From Nocardia anocheti (GTDB lineage Bacteria > Actinomycetota > Actinomycetes > Mycobacteriales > Mycobacteriaceae), in NCBI RefSeq assembly GCF_029675105.1, contig NZ_JAQQFV010000001.1, positions 248,001 to 312,000 on the forward strand: a stretch of DNA of 64,000 nucleotides, read 5' to 3'. Below are positions 1 to 9,656 of the stretch, piece by piece. A model generated the notes under the pieces. It made no database searches. It had not been told where the DNA came from and was given only the letters and a program-made list of their open reading frames with translations. Position 1 is the first letter of the stretch; every line of letters begins with the position of its first letter. Both the position numbers and the translations under genes were made by a program.

Positions 1-2571
1 GGCCGTGGAGACCACCCAGGCGGGCAGGTCGTCGGGATTCTCCAGGCAGGGGGCGAGCCGTGCGGTGACCTCGGCGGTGTCGTCGTGGGCCACCCGGTCG
101 GCGGCGTCGAGCACCGCGGCCGCGCAGCGCTGCTGGGCCAGTTCGGGTTCGGAGGTGCCGCGGGCGAGCAGGTTGGACAGGCGGCCCAGCGCCGAGCGCG
201 CGGTCCCGGTCTGCTGCAGGTTCATATTCGCCCTGGCCACGGCCATCAGCAGCTTGGAACGCGAGGTCACCTGCTGCACCGGCAGTTTCGAGACGCTGCC
301 CAGCAGGGTCGCCAACCGGGAACCGTCGATGAGGTCCATGCCGCCGCTCTCGAGCAGGTCGGCGGCGAGCTTGAGATCGGTGGCCGCGAGCGCGTGGTCG
401 ACCGACTTGCGCAGCAGCTGGTGTTCGGCGAACCAGCGGGCCGCCTTGCGGTGCAGCACCTTCGAGCGGCCGGGGTGCACGCGGTCGAGCCGGGCCCGCA
501 GATGCTCGGCGAACAGCGGCTGCATCCGGAACCACTCCGGGTCGTGTTCGATGCGGCGCAGGAACAGTTCGCGCTGTTCGGCCTGTTCCAGCAGGGCGGC
601 GCCGTCGGGGACGTCGGCCAGGATCGAGGCCAGCGGGCCGTTGATGCGCTCCACCACCGAGATGGCCATGAGGAATTCGAGCAGCTCCGAGTCCATGCTG
701 TCGAGCACGTTCTCGGCCAGGTACTCGCGCATCCCGTGCCCGCCCTCGGCCAGCGAACCGAGCAGCTGGGCCGGGTCGCCCTTGCCGCGCAGCGTCAGGC
801 TGACCAGCTGGATCGCGGCGGGCCAGCCCTCGGTGGCCGCGTGGATCTGTTCGATCTGCTCGTCGGTGAGCGCGAAACCGTTGCGCTCCACCAGGATCTG
901 GCGGGTCTCGGCCTCGGTGAGCCGCAGTTGCGCGGCCCCCAGTTCGACCAGTTCGTCCCTGACCCGCATCCGGCTGATCGGCAGCCCGGACTGATCGCGG
1001 CTGGTGACCACGAACCGCACATGGTGACAACCCTTGTCCAGCAGCGCCGCCATCGCGTGATGCACGGCGGGGTCGCGCACCCGGTGCCAGTCGTCCACCA
1101 CGACCACCACCGGGCGGTCACTGGCGTGGATCTCGTCGATCAGGGTGGCGATCACGAAGGCGACCGCGTCGGCGGGCCGTTCCTCGAGCACCTGTTCGAG
1201 CCCGGCGCCCACATCGGGGCGGACCCGGCGGATGGCCTGGATGAGGTGGCCGAGGAACCAGATCTCGTTGTCGTCGTCGTGGTCGATGCCCAGCCAGGCC
1301 ACCGGGATGTCGCGGGCGACCAGGTCGGCACGCCACTGCGCGGCCACGGTGCTCTTGCCGAAGCCCGCGGGGGCGTGCACGAGCGCGAGGATGCGGTTGC
1401 CGCCCGCGCGCAGCACGTCGAGCAGGCGCTGGCGGGGGAACGGCGCGCGGGACGGGGTGGGCGGGCGGAACTTGGTGGCCGCGGTCGGCGGCAGGGTGGT
1501 GCTGGTGCGCATCGGCACCGAGGCGCCGCCGACCGCGGGGCGCAGGGTCAGCGGCCAGCTGCGGCGCGCGGTGACGGCCTTGAGCGATTCCGGTGCGTGG
1601 TCGGCGGGTTCGTCGGTGCCGAGCAGGGCCATCTCGTCGGGTAATTGGTCGTGCGCGGCCTGTACCTCGCGCAGGAGTTCGCCGAATTCCGCGGCCGAGG
1701 CGGGGCGGTCGGCCGGATCGGGTGACATGGCGCGTTCGATGACGGCGGCCACGTCGTCGGGGATGTCCTGGGCGCGCAGATCGGGGACGTTCTGGGTGGT
1801 GATCCGCAGAAACTGAGCGACCACCTTCTCCCCCGCCTGCCGTTCGAAGGCGGCATGGCCGGTGAGCAGGGCGAACAGGGTGGCACCGAGCCCGTAGATA
1901 TCGGACTGCACGGTCGGTTCCAGGCCCTTGAGCACCTCGGGCGCGGTGAACGCGGGCGAACCGGTGATCATGCTGCTCGAGGTCTGGAAACCGCCGGGGA
2001 TGCGGGCGATACCGAAATCGGTGAGCTGCGGTTCGCCGTAGTCGCTGATCAGCACGTTGGCCGGTTTCACATCGCGGTGCAGGATACGCGCGCGATGCGC
2101 CGACTCGATCGCCGCGGCCAGCTTCACCCCGGCGCGCAGGGTGTCCGACCAGGTCAGCGGACCGGTGTCGTGAATGAGCCGTTCCAGCGAACCGCGCGCG
2201 AAATACGGCATGACGATCAGCGGCAGCCCGGTCGGCGTGGCGTCGACCTGCAGGATGTCGACGATGTTCGGATGCCCCGAGAGCCTGCCCATGGCCTGTT
2301 CCTCGCGCAGGAACCGCTCCCGGCTCTCCACATCGATCTCCGAGGACAGCACCTTCACCGCCACCACCCGGTCCAGCGCGGGCTGCCTGGCCCGATACAC
2401 CACGCCGAATCCGCCGCGCCCGATCTCCACGGCCTCGGTCAGCCCCATGGCCGCCAGCTCGGCGATCACCGCCTCGTCCGGCTCCCCCGGCGCCTTCGCC
2501 CGCTGGGTGCTGTTACCCACCGGCGACGACTCCGACGGCCCCGGCTGCATTCGGGTCGGTTCCGGATCCAT
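1..2571 (-). CDS. pknK: PknK-type Ser/Thr protein kinase with AAA/LuxR-family ATPase region (C-terminus off window)
   Basis: Cytoplasmic kinase of the PknK group, which joins a Hanks-type kinase to a MalT/LuxR-like ATPase module and controls transcription or translation in mycobacteria. Residues about 45-300 form the kinase: glycine loop GRGGFG at 51-56, ATP lysine K73, catalytic HRD at 165-167 and DFG at 185-187. A linker leads to a P-loop, APAGFGKST, near residue 400, and a DDWHR Walker B-like motif follows. The rest is helical, as in MalT-type proteins. The start is ATG at 2571. The family is about 1,100 residues long; 857 codons are visible and the reading frame is open to the window edge, so the gene is partial only because of the window. 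No transmembrane segment is seen. Confidence 0.9.
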   Translation of the reverse strand, partial: MDPEPTRMQPGPSESSPVGNSTQRAKAPGEPDEAVIAELAAMGLTEAVEIGRGGFGVVYRARQPALDRVVAVKVLSSEIDVESRERFLREEQAMGRLSGHPNIVDILQVDATPTGLPLIVMPYFARGSLERLIHDTGPLTWSDTLRAGVKLAAAIESAHRARILHRDVKPANVLISDYGEPQLTDFGIARIPGGFQTSSSMITGSPAFTAPEVLKGLEPTVQSDIYGLGATLFALLTGHAAFERQAGEKVVAQFLRITTQNVPDLRAQDIPDDVAAVIERAMSPDPADRPASAAEFGELLREVQAAHDQLPDEMALLGTDEPADHAPESLKAVTARRSWPLTLRPAVGGASVPMRTSTTLPPTAATKFRPPTPSRAPFPRQRLLDVLRAGGNRILALVHAPAGFGKSTVAAQWRADLVARDIPVAWLGIDHDDDNEIWFLGHLIQAIRRVRPDVGAGLEQVLEERPADAVAFVIATLIDEIHASDRPVVVVVDDWHRVRDPAVHHAMAALLDKGCHHVRFVVTSRDQSGLPISRMRVRDELVELGAAQLRLTEAETRQILVERNGFALTDEQIEQIHAATEGWPAAIQLVSLTLRGKGDPAQLLGSLAEGGHGMREYLAENVLDSMDSELLEFLMAISVVERINGPLASILADVPDGAALLEQAEQRELFLRRIEHDPEWFRMQPLFAEHLRARLDRVHPGRSKVLHRKAARWFAEHQLLRKSVDHALAATDLKLAADLLESGGMDLIDGSRLATLLGSVSKLPVQQVTSRSKLLMAVARANMNLQQTGTARSALGRLSNLLARGTSEPELAQQRCAAAVLDAADRVAHDDTAEVTARLAPCLENPDDLPAWVVSTA

Positions 2572-2687
2572 GTGACCACCCCTCGAATCGACGGCGGCAC
2601 CGGCGTGTGTCTACATATCCAAGCTAGCGCGATCCGGCATCTATCGGGTGGAGATTCGATACAGGGTTGCTGCCCAACGAAATCCGA

Positions 2688-2722
2688 ACAGCCCCGCCTC
2701 GCGGTGTGCGAGACGGGGCTGT
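2688..2722 (-). terminator. Intrinsic terminator-like hairpin after fadB
   Basis: Imperfect inverted repeat with arms ACAGCCCCG and CGGGGCTGT, extended inward by CTCGC and GCGAG around a GGTGT loop. It lies 38 bases past the fadB stop and before pknK. There is no long T-tract, as is usual in actinobacteria. Confidence 0.6.
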
Positions 2723-2759
2723 CGGGGCTGATCAGCGCTGTGTGGGCGCCGTCAGGGAC

Positions 2760-4910
2760 TTACTTGCGCAGCGAGGCCGGGACCTCGAAGCGGGGGCCGA
2801 ACTTCGCGGCCAGCTCGTCGGCGCGGGCCACGAAGGCCTCCTGGCCGCCGGGGTAGCCCACGATGAACTGGTGCACGCCACCGGTCCAGGCCGGGAAGCC
2901 GATGCCGAAGATCGAGCCGATGTTCGCGTCCTGGGTGCTGGTGAGCACGCCTTCGTCGAAGCACTTCTGGGTCTCGATGGCCTCGGCGAACATCATCCGG
3001 TCCTTGAGGTCCTGGAAGGTGTAGCCCTCCGGGAGCTCACGGCTGGTGCTGTAGAGCCCACGCAGCTCTTCCCACAGGCCGGTGGCCTTGCCGTCGACGT
3101 AGTCGTAGAAGCCCGCGCCGCCCGCCTTGCCCTTGCGGTCGTACTTGCCGACCAGGGTGTCGAGCACCTCGGCGGTCTTCGCGGCGGCGGCGTTGAGCTC
3201 GCCACCGTCGGCGAGGATGGCCTCGGCGGTCTCCTTGTAGATCTTCTGCATGGTGGTGAAGTTCAGCTCGTCGCTGAGCTTCAGCGGCGCGGCCGGGTAG
3301 CCCGCCTGCAGACCGGCCTGCTCGACGGTGGCCGGGTCGACACCCTCGGCGACCAGCGCGATGGCCTCGTTGATGAAGGTACCGATCACGCGCGAGGTGA
3401 AGAAGCCACGGCTGTCGTTGACGACGATCGGGGTCTTCTTGATGGCGAGGGTGTAGTCGTACACCCGGGCCAGCGCCTCGTCGGAGGTCTTCTCGCCCTT
3501 GATGATCTCCACCAGCGGCATCTTGTCCACGGGGGAGAAGAAGTGGATACCGATGAAGTCCTCGGAGCGCTTCACACCGTCGGCCAGCAGGGTGATCGGC
3601 AGGGTGGAGGTGTTCGAGCCGAGCAGCGCGTCGGCGTCGACGATGTCCTCGATCTCCTGGAAGACCTTGTTCTTGAGGTCGGGGTTCTCGAAGACGGCCT
3701 CGATCACGAAGTCGACGCCCTTGAAGTCGGCGGCGTCCGCGGTCGGGGTGATGCGAGCCAGCAGCGCGTCGGACTTCTCCTGGGTGGTCTTGCCACGGGA
3801 GAGGGCCTTCTTCTCGATGGCCTCCGAGTACGCCTTGCCCTTCTCGGCGTTGGCGAGCTCGACGTCCTTGAGCACGACCTCGTACCCGGCCTTGGCCGAG
3901 ACGTAGGCGATGCCCGCGCCCATCATGCCCGCGCCGACGACGCCGATCTTCTTGATCTCACGCTTGGGCACGTCCTTGGGACGCGAGCCACCACCGTTGA
4001 TGTGGTTGAGGTCGAAGAAGAACGCCTGGATCATGTTCTTCGCGACCGGACCGGTCAGCAGGCTCGTGAAGTAACGGCCCTCGATGGTCAGCGCGTTGTC
4101 GATGTCGACCTGCGCACCCTCGACCGCCGCGGCCATGATGGCGCGCGGGGCGGGCATGTTGGTGCCCTTGATCTGCTTGCGCAGGTTGGCCGGGAACGCG
4201 GGCAGGTTCGCCGCGAAGGCCGGGGTGGACGGGGTGCCACCGGGGATCTTGTAGCCCTTCTTGTCCCACGGCTGGGCGGCCTCGGGGTTGGCCGCGATCC
4301 ACGCCTTGGCGGCGGGCAGCAGCTCCTCGACCGAGGAGACGACCTCGTTGATCAGGCCGATTTCCTTGGCCTTGGTGACGCGGTGACGCTGACCCTGCAG
4401 CAGCACCTGCATGAGCGCGTTCTGCAGGCCGAGCATGCGCACGGTGCGGGTCACGCCGCCGCCACCGGGCAGCAGGCCAAGGGAGACCTCGGGCAGGCCG
4501 ATGGCCGAACCCTTGACGTCGGCCGCGACGCGGTAGTGGGTGGCCAGCGCGATCTCGAGGCCACCGCCGAGGGCGGCACCGTTGATGGCGGCCACGACCG
4601 GCTTGCCGAGCTGCTCGAGGCGACGCAGCGGGGCCTTGACGCCCTCGAGCATCTGCACGACCTCGGCCGCGTCGTCCGGGCCGACCTTGAGCATGTTCTT
4701 CAGGTCGCCACCGGCGAAGAAGGTCTTCTTGCCGGAGGTGATGACGACACCGGTGATGTCGTCCTTCTCGGCCTCCAGGCGGTCCACGGTCGCGGCCATC
4801 GAGGTGATGTACGCGTCGTTCATGGTGTTGGCGCCCTGGCTGGGGTCGTCGATGGTGAGGACGACCACGCCGTCGGCGTCCTTCTCCCAGCCGATGATGT
4901 TGTCAGTCAT
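2760..4910 (-). CDS. fadB: Multifunctional fatty-acid oxidation alpha subunit FadB (enoyl-CoA hydratase / 3-hydroxyacyl-CoA dehydrogenase)
   Basis: Catalyses hydration of 2-enoyl-CoA and NAD-dependent oxidation of 3-hydroxyacyl-CoA in beta-oxidation. It forms the trifunctional complex with the FadA thiolase encoded just upstream. The N-terminal crotonase domain (about 1-290) has the oxyanion-hole segment NGAALGGGLE and the catalytic-glutamate region LPEVSLGLLPGGGG. The dehydrogenase half starts near residue 320 with the Rossmann motif GVVGAGMMGAG and includes the NTSTLPI and HFFSPVDKMPLVE segments. At 716 aa it matches Mycobacterium tuberculosis FadB (Rv0860). ATG start at 4910; fadA ends 39 bases upstream, so the two form an operon. 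Confidence 0.95.
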   Translation of the reverse strand: MTDNIIGWEKDADGVVVLTIDDPSQGANTMNDAYITSMAATVDRLEAEKDDITGVVITSGKKTFFAGGDLKNMLKVGPDDAAEVVQMLEGVKAPLRRLEQLGKPVVAAINGAALGGGLEIALATHYRVAADVKGSAIGLPEVSLGLLPGGGGVTRTVRMLGLQNALMQVLLQGQRHRVTKAKEIGLINEVVSSVEELLPAAKAWIAANPEAAQPWDKKGYKIPGGTPSTPAFAANLPAFPANLRKQIKGTNMPAPRAIMAAAVEGAQVDIDNALTIEGRYFTSLLTGPVAKNMIQAFFFDLNHINGGGSRPKDVPKREIKKIGVVGAGMMGAGIAYVSAKAGYEVVLKDVELANAEKGKAYSEAIEKKALSRGKTTQEKSDALLARITPTADAADFKGVDFVIEAVFENPDLKNKVFQEIEDIVDADALLGSNTSTLPITLLADGVKRSEDFIGIHFFSPVDKMPLVEIIKGEKTSDEALARVYDYTLAIKKTPIVVNDSRGFFTSRVIGTFINEAIALVAEGVDPATVEQAGLQAGYPAAPLKLSDELNFTTMQKIYKETAEAILADGGELNAAAAKTAEVLDTLVGKYDRKGKAGGAGFYDYVDGKATGLWEELRGLYSTSRELPEGYTFQDLKDRMMFAEAIETQKCFDEGVLTSTQDANIGSIFGIGFPAWTGGVHQFIVGYPGGQEAFVARADELAAKFGPRFEVPASLRK

Positions 4911-4949
4911 AGTTTTTCGTTCTCTCCTATGAGAAGTGTCGGCCGGGGA

Positions 4950-6164
4950 TCAGACGCGCTCGATGATGGTGGCAACACCCATGCCGCCACCGATGCACAG
5001 GGTGACCAGGCCGTAGCGCGCGTTGCGGCGCTCCAGCTCGTCGACCACGGTGCCGGTGATCATGGCGCCGGTGGCGCCCAGCGGGTGGCCCATCGCGATG
5101 GCGCCGCCGTTGACGTTGAGCTTCTCGTCCGGGACGTTGAGGTCCTTCTGGAACTTCAGCACCACGGAGGCGAACGCCTCGTTGATCTCGACGAGGTCCA
5201 TGTCCTCGATCGTCAGACCGGCGCGGTCCAGGGCCTTCTTCGCGGCCGGGGTGGGGCCGGTCAGCATGATGGTCGAGTCGGCACCGGAGGTGGCGGTCGA
5301 GACGATGCGCGCCTTCGGGGTCAGACCCGAGTTCTTGCCCGCTTCCTCGGAACCGATCAGCACCAGGGCGGCGCCGTCGACGATGCCCGAGCTGTTGCCA
5401 CCGTGGTGGACGTGGTTGATCTTCTCGATGTAGGTGTACTTCTGCAGCGCGACGGCGTCGAAGCCACCCATCTCGCCGATACCGGCGAAGGAGGGGTTCA
5501 GCTTGCCCAGGTCGGCGGCGGTGGTGCCGGGGCGCATGTGCTCGTCGTTGTCGAGCACGACCAGGCCGTTGATGTCCTTGACCGGGACGATCGACTTGGC
5601 GAAGTAGCCGCCGGTGGTGGCCTTCGCGGCCAGCTCCTGCGAACGCACGGCGTAGGCGTCGACGTCATCGCGGGAGAAGCCCTCGATGGTGGCGATCAGG
5701 TCGGCCGAGATGCCCTGCGGCACGAAGTAGCCGTCGTAGTTGGTGGCCGGGTCCAGCGCCCAGGCGCCGCCGTCGGAGCCCATCGGCACGCGCGACATCG
5801 ACTCCACGCCACCGGCGATGACGAGATCGTCGAAGCCGGAGCGAACCTTCTGCGCAGCCAGGTTCACAGCCTCGAGGCCGGAAGCACAGAAGCGGTTGAG
5901 CTGGAAGCCACCGACGGTGTCGGGCAGACCCGCGGTGGTCACCGCGACGCGAGCGATGTCCATGCCCTGGTCACCGACCGGGGTGACGACACCCAGGATC
6001 AGGTCCGAGATCTGGTCCTCGTCGAGGTTGGGGAAGCGGCCACGCAGCTCCTGGATCAGACCAACAGTCAGATCGATCGGCTTGACCGAGTGCAGCGAGC
6101 CGTTCTTCTTGCCGCGGCCGCGCGGAGTGCGGATGGCCTCGTAGATGTAGGCCTCTGTGGTCAT
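4950..6164 (-). CDS. fadA: Acetyl-CoA C-acyltransferase (beta-ketothiolase) FadA
   Basis: Thiolase that performs the last, chain-shortening step of beta-oxidation; partner of FadB. The 404-aa protein shows the acyl-accepting cysteine in [12 protein letters not shown], the HPLGATGA motif and the C-terminal cysteine loop TLCIGGGMG. The ATG at 6164 is chosen because homologs begin with this [16 protein letters not shown] segment and a good Shine-Dalgarno (AGGAAGGAAA) sits just upstream. A longer in-frame start at 6275 would add 37 unrelated residues. First gene of the fadAB operon; its promoter should lie in the AT-richer stretch 6165-6350, which contains GGTTAACTTAACG. Confidence 0.95.
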   Translation of the reverse strand: MTTEAYIYEAIRTPRGRGKKNGSLHSVKPIDLTVGLIQELRGRFPNLDEDQISDLILGVVTPVGDQGMDIARVAVTTAGLPDTVGGFQLNRFCASGLEAVNLAAQKVRSGFDDLVIAGGVESMSRVPMGSDGGAWALDPATNYDGYFVPQGISADLIATIEGFSRDDVDAYAVRSQELAAKATTGGYFAKSIVPVKDINGLVVLDNDEHMRPGTTAADLGKLNPSFAGIGEMGGFDAVALQKYTYIEKINHVHHGGNSSGIVDGAALVLIGSEEAGKNSGLTPKARIVSTATSGADSTIMLTGPTPAAKKALDRAGLTIEDMDLVEINEAFASVVLKFQKDLNVPDEKLNVNGGAIAMGHPLGATGAMITGTVVDELERRNARYGLVTLCIGGGMGVATIIERV

Positions 6165-6353
6165 ATCGGAGTGTTTCCTTCCTAGGGGTGCGGTGGCCGC
6201 ACGAACGCCACGACCAGCTGTCTCGACGCCGTACAAATCCCGGCAAGCACCAGCGGAGCATAGAACCATGCCCATCCGGTGTTCCCGGCCACCCGTTCAT
6301 ACTACCGTGGTGTGCGAACTCCGGTTAACTTAACGTGGTCTGACGGGTGGCTG

Positions 6354-9215
6354 TCAACCATCCAGACTCTTGGCTCCGAGCTCGTTGCGCAGCAACGCCA
6401 GGGCGACCTCGTCCGGGTCCTGCCGGTCACCGGGAGCCACCGGCACCGCGGCGGCGGCCAGCATCTCCTGCTCCTCCTCCGGCGTGGGCGGGGCCAGTGC
6501 GGCCTCGGCCCGTCCGGAATCGCCGCCCGAGCGGGGGCTCTGCGTGCCGTAGCCGTCCTCCGGGCCCGGGTCGTCGGGCAGGTCGGGGAAGTCCGGCGGG
6601 GGGATGTCGTCGTCGGCCGGACGCGCCGCCCCCGAGGACCCGCCCTTGGCCTGGCTCGGCCGCGAGAACTTCGGCCGCGCGGCGGGTTTGTTCTCCCCCG
6701 CCGCCCCCCTCGGCGCCGCGGCCTTGGCCTGCGGCGCCGGACGCGGCGCGGGCGCCCCGGTCTCCCAGCGCACACCCAGTTCACGCCCGAGCACCGCCCG
6801 CACCGCCGACCGCACCGCGTCGATATTGCGCTGATCGGACAAACGCTGCGCCAACGGCGGACTCTGATGCGCGAACACGATCACGTCCCCGTCGACCCGC
6901 GACACCGCCGCCCCCGACAGCAGCGCCTGCAGAGTCGGCCCGAACTCCCGCACCTTGGCCTTGATGTCCGGCCAGGCCGCATCGACGACAGCGATCAGAT
7001 CCTCGGCAGGTGCGGCGACCTCCGGTTCCGCGTGCTCGGGGGCACGCTGGGCCTGCGGCGCTGAGTGCGACTCCGACGCAGGCACCGGGTGCTGCGGCTG
7101 CGGTGCCGACGCTGGCCGCGGCGCAGGCTGCTCGCGCGACGCCGATGCTGGCTGTGGCACCGCCTGTGCGTGCGGCTGCTGCGCTGAGTGCGGGGCCTCC
7201 GGCGCTTCCGGCGCGGAGTGCGTCGTCGCCGCGGCGGCGGTGCCAGTCAGGGGCGCATCCGGAACCGGCTGACCCGCACCGGTTTCCGATGGGACACCCG
7301 ACTGCTGGCGCGGCGACCCCAGGGGCTCCGATGGGGCTGGCGCCGACGGCTCGGGAACCGGCGGCGCGGTCGGCTCATCGGCCGCGCTGGGGCGCGAGGC
7401 CGGTTCCGGCGCGGGCGTCGTCGCAGCGGATTCGGGGGTCGTGGACGCCGAATTGGCCACAGACGCCGTGGTAGCCGGTTCCGCCGGAGCGGAGTCCGCA
7501 GGTCCGGAGGCTGCGGGTCCGGAGGGCACGGGCGCCGAGGACTCGGTGGCGGCGGTCGTGGGCGCACTCGGCGACGAAGTGGGGGCGGCGACCGGAGACG
7601 CGGGCGCGCTCGACGGCGGAGTCGAGGCGGCGACCGGAGACGTGGGCGCGCTCGACGGCGACGTCGGGGCGGCGGCCGGGCGCGTGGGGGCGCTCGGCGC
7701 CGGAGTCGGATCGGAGGCCGGAGACACGGGCGCGCTCAGCGGCGGAGCGGGGGCAGCGGCCGGAGACGCAGGCACGCTCGATGACGAAGCCGGGTCGACA
7801 GCCGGAGATGCGGGCGCGCTCGACGGCGACGTAGCGGGGGCGGCCGGAGGCGTGGGCGTGCTCGGTGGCGGGGGTGGGGTGGAGGCCTTGGGGGTGCCGG
7901 TGGCGGCTTCCTTTTCGGCGCGGGCGGCGGCGAGGAGTTCGGCGCCTCGGCGGCGGCTTCCGGCGGCGGGTGGGGTGGGGGACGGCTGGTCGGTCGGTTG
8001 TGTGGGGGTGGCGGAGGGGGGTTCGCCGGTGGAGGGGCGGGCGGTGGGGGGGATCGTGCCGCTGGCGAGACCGCGTTCGAGGCGTTCCAGCCGTTGGAGG
8101 GTGGCGGACTCGGTGTCGGAGACCGACGGGAGGAGCATGCGGGCGCAGATGACCTCGAGCAGGAGGCGGGGGGCGGTGGCGCCGCGCATTTCGCCGAGGC
8201 CGTCGTGCAGGAGTTCGGCGTAGCGGGTGAGGGTGGCGGGGCCGAGGCGTTCGGCCTGGTCGCGCAGGCGTTCGAGGACGTCGCCGGGGCCGGAGACCAG
8301 GCCGCGGTCGGCGGCGTCGGGCACGGCGCGCAGCAGGATCAGGTCGCGCAGGCGCTCGAGCAGGTCGACGGCGAAGCGGCGCGGATCGTGGCCCGCCTCC
8401 ACGACGCTGTCGATGGTGCCGAACAGGGCGGCGCCGTCGTCGGCGGCCAGCGCGTCGATGGCATTGTCGATCAGCGCGATATCGGTGACGCCGAGCAGCG
8501 CGACCGCGCGCGGATAGGTGACCCCGTCGGGCCCGGCCCCGGCCAGCAGCTGGTCGAGCACGCTCAGGCTGTCGCGCGGGGAACCACCACCGGCACGGAT
8601 GACCAGCGGATACACCGCCTCCTCCACCGGCACACTCTCCTGCTCGCAGATCTTGCCGAGCAGCCCACGCATGGTGGCGGGGGGCAGCAGCCGGAACGGG
8701 TAGTGGTGCGTGCGCGAGCGGATGGTGGGCAGCACCTTGTCCGGCTCGGTGGTGGCGAAGATGAAGATCAGGTGGGCGGGCGGCTCCTCGACGATCTTGA
8801 GCAGCGCGTTGAACCCGGCCGTGGTGACCATGTGCGCCTCGTCGACGATGAACACGCGATAGCGCGACTCGGCGGGCGCGTAGAAGGCGCGATCGCGCAG
8901 CTCACGGGTGTCGTCGACACCACCGTGGCTGGCCGCGTCGAGCTCGATGACGTCGAGATTGCCCGCACCACCCGGCCCGAGCGCCACACACGAGGCGCAC
9001 ACCCCGCACGGCCGCGAGGTCGGCCCCTCGACGCAGTTGAGCGAGCGCGCGAGGATGCGCGCCGAGGACGTCTTACCGCAGCCACGCGGACCGGAGAACA
9101 GATACGCGTGACTGATCCGTCCGGTGTCCAGCGCGGTACTCAGCGGGTCGGTGACATGCTCCTGACCCACTACCTCAGCGAACGTCGCCGGTCGATACTT
9201 CCGGTACAGAGCCAC
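6354..9215 (-). CDS. dnaX: DNA polymerase III subunits gamma/tau (clamp loader)
   Basis: ATPase of the clamp loader that places the sliding clamp on primed DNA. The AAA+ module (about 1-360) has Walker A SGPRGCGKT near residue 43, a four-cysteine zinc cluster near residues 60-78, and the DEAH Walker B. Residues about 390-720 are a long Pro/Ala/Ser linker made of degenerate repeats (PASPA, SAPTSP-like units). A folded tau C-terminus follows (VDAAWPDIKAKVREFGPTL). GTG 9215 is preferred: the product then begins VALYRKYRP as in mycobacterial DnaX, and an AGGTAG Shine-Dalgarno is well spaced. A TTG at 9221 is also in frame but only two bases from that site. About 953 aa. Confidence 0.95.
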   Translation of the reverse strand: MALYRKYRPATFAEVVGQEHVTDPLSTALDTGRISHAYLFSGPRGCGKTSSARILARSLNCVEGPTSRPCGVCASCVALGPGGAGNLDVIELDAASHGGVDDTRELRDRAFYAPAESRYRVFIVDEAHMVTTAGFNALLKIVEEPPAHLIFIFATTEPDKVLPTIRSRTHHYPFRLLPPATMRGLLGKICEQESVPVEEAVYPLVIRAGGGSPRDSLSVLDQLLAGAGPDGVTYPRAVALLGVTDIALIDNAIDALAADDGAALFGTIDSVVEAGHDPRRFAVDLLERLRDLILLRAVPDAADRGLVSGPGDVLERLRDQAERLGPATLTRYAELLHDGLGEMRGATAPRLLLEVICARMLLPSVSDTESATLQRLERLERGLASGTIPPTARPSTGEPPSATPTQPTDQPSPTPPAAGSRRRGAELLAAARAEKEAATGTPKASTPPPPPSTPTPPAAPATSPSSAPASPAVDPASSSSVPASPAAAPAPPLSAPVSPASDPTPAPSAPTRPAAAPTSPSSAPTSPVAASTPPSSAPASPVAAPTSSPSAPTTAATESSAPVPSGPAASGPADSAPAEPATTASVANSASTTPESAATTPAPEPASRPSAADEPTAPPVPEPSAPAPSEPLGSPRQQSGVPSETGAGQPVPDAPLTGTAAAATTHSAPEAPEAPHSAQQPHAQAVPQPASASREQPAPRPASAPQPQHPVPASESHSAPQAQRAPEHAEPEVAAPAEDLIAVVDAAWPDIKAKVREFGPTLQALLSGAAVSRVDGDVIVFAHQSPPLAQRLSDQRNIDAVRSAVRAVLGRELGVRWETGAPAPRPAPQAKAAAPRGAAGENKPAARPKFSRPSQAKGGSSGAARPADDDIPPPDFPDLPDDPGPEDGYGTQSPRSGGDSGRAEAALAPPTPEEEQEMLAAAAVPVAPGDRQDPDEVALALLRNELGAKSLDG

Positions 9216-9656
9216 GGCCAAAGGCTACCTGTGTCTATCGGCGGCTGGCGCCGCGTGGTTCTCGGCCCCTTGGGCCTCGCGTCCGAGAACCATCGTTGTG
9301 ATACACATCACACCAACACCGCATGTCGGGAGATGTCCGAGAAAACCTGCCTGCCACCGCGCAACAGACGAGCAATCGAGTGTCCACGGCAACCAGGACA
9401 CCATACGAAACAGCAATCAAACCTGGTTATCGCACATCCACAAACCCATTCCCCGATTAAGACCCACAATCTGGAGGTAACGAAACAGTCAATCGTCGTG
9501 ACAGCGGCGCAAGTGGCTGGCTACCGTTGTCCTCGGCAACTTCGGTGGCCAAACCTTCATCAGGTTGGTGACCCCGGCCGGTCCCTCATCCCGACCGGGG
9601 CACAACCTTCACGCACCGTATCGCTCCCCCACCGCCGACCGGAGGAACGTTTCACC
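9216..9656. other. 441-bp intergenic region between divergent dnaX and a hypothetical gene
   Basis: AT-richer than its surroundings. It holds a perfect CRP-type palindrome (9297-9312) and, near the hypothetical gene, a GC hairpin at about 9571-9600 with arms CCCCGGCCG and CGACCGGGG (one mismatch). A Shine-Dalgarno, GGAGG, lies at 9641-9645. No convincing coding sequence is seen. Confidence 0.6.
9297..9312. promoter_or_regulatory. Putative CRP/GlxR-family binding site
   Basis: TGTGATACACATCACA matches the TGTGA-N6-TCACA consensus of CRP-family regulators on both half-sites. It lies about 80 bases upstream of the dnaX start and about 345 bases upstream of the divergent hypothetical gene, so it could act on either. 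Binding itself is inferred. Confidence 0.55.

Noticed and set aside
2667..6185. Very long plus-strand open frame (1172 codons) across the fadAB region
   Set aside because: It runs antisense to two well-matched genes, has Val/Gly/Asp/Arg-rich composition typical of a GC-rich shadow frame, and shows no domain motif.
7240..7900. Repetitive DNA inside dnaX as a possible frameshift or mobile insert
   Set aside because: The reading frame is open throughout, the repeats encode a Pro/Ala linker between known DnaX domains, and the tau C-terminus follows in frame. No slippery A-tract was seen.
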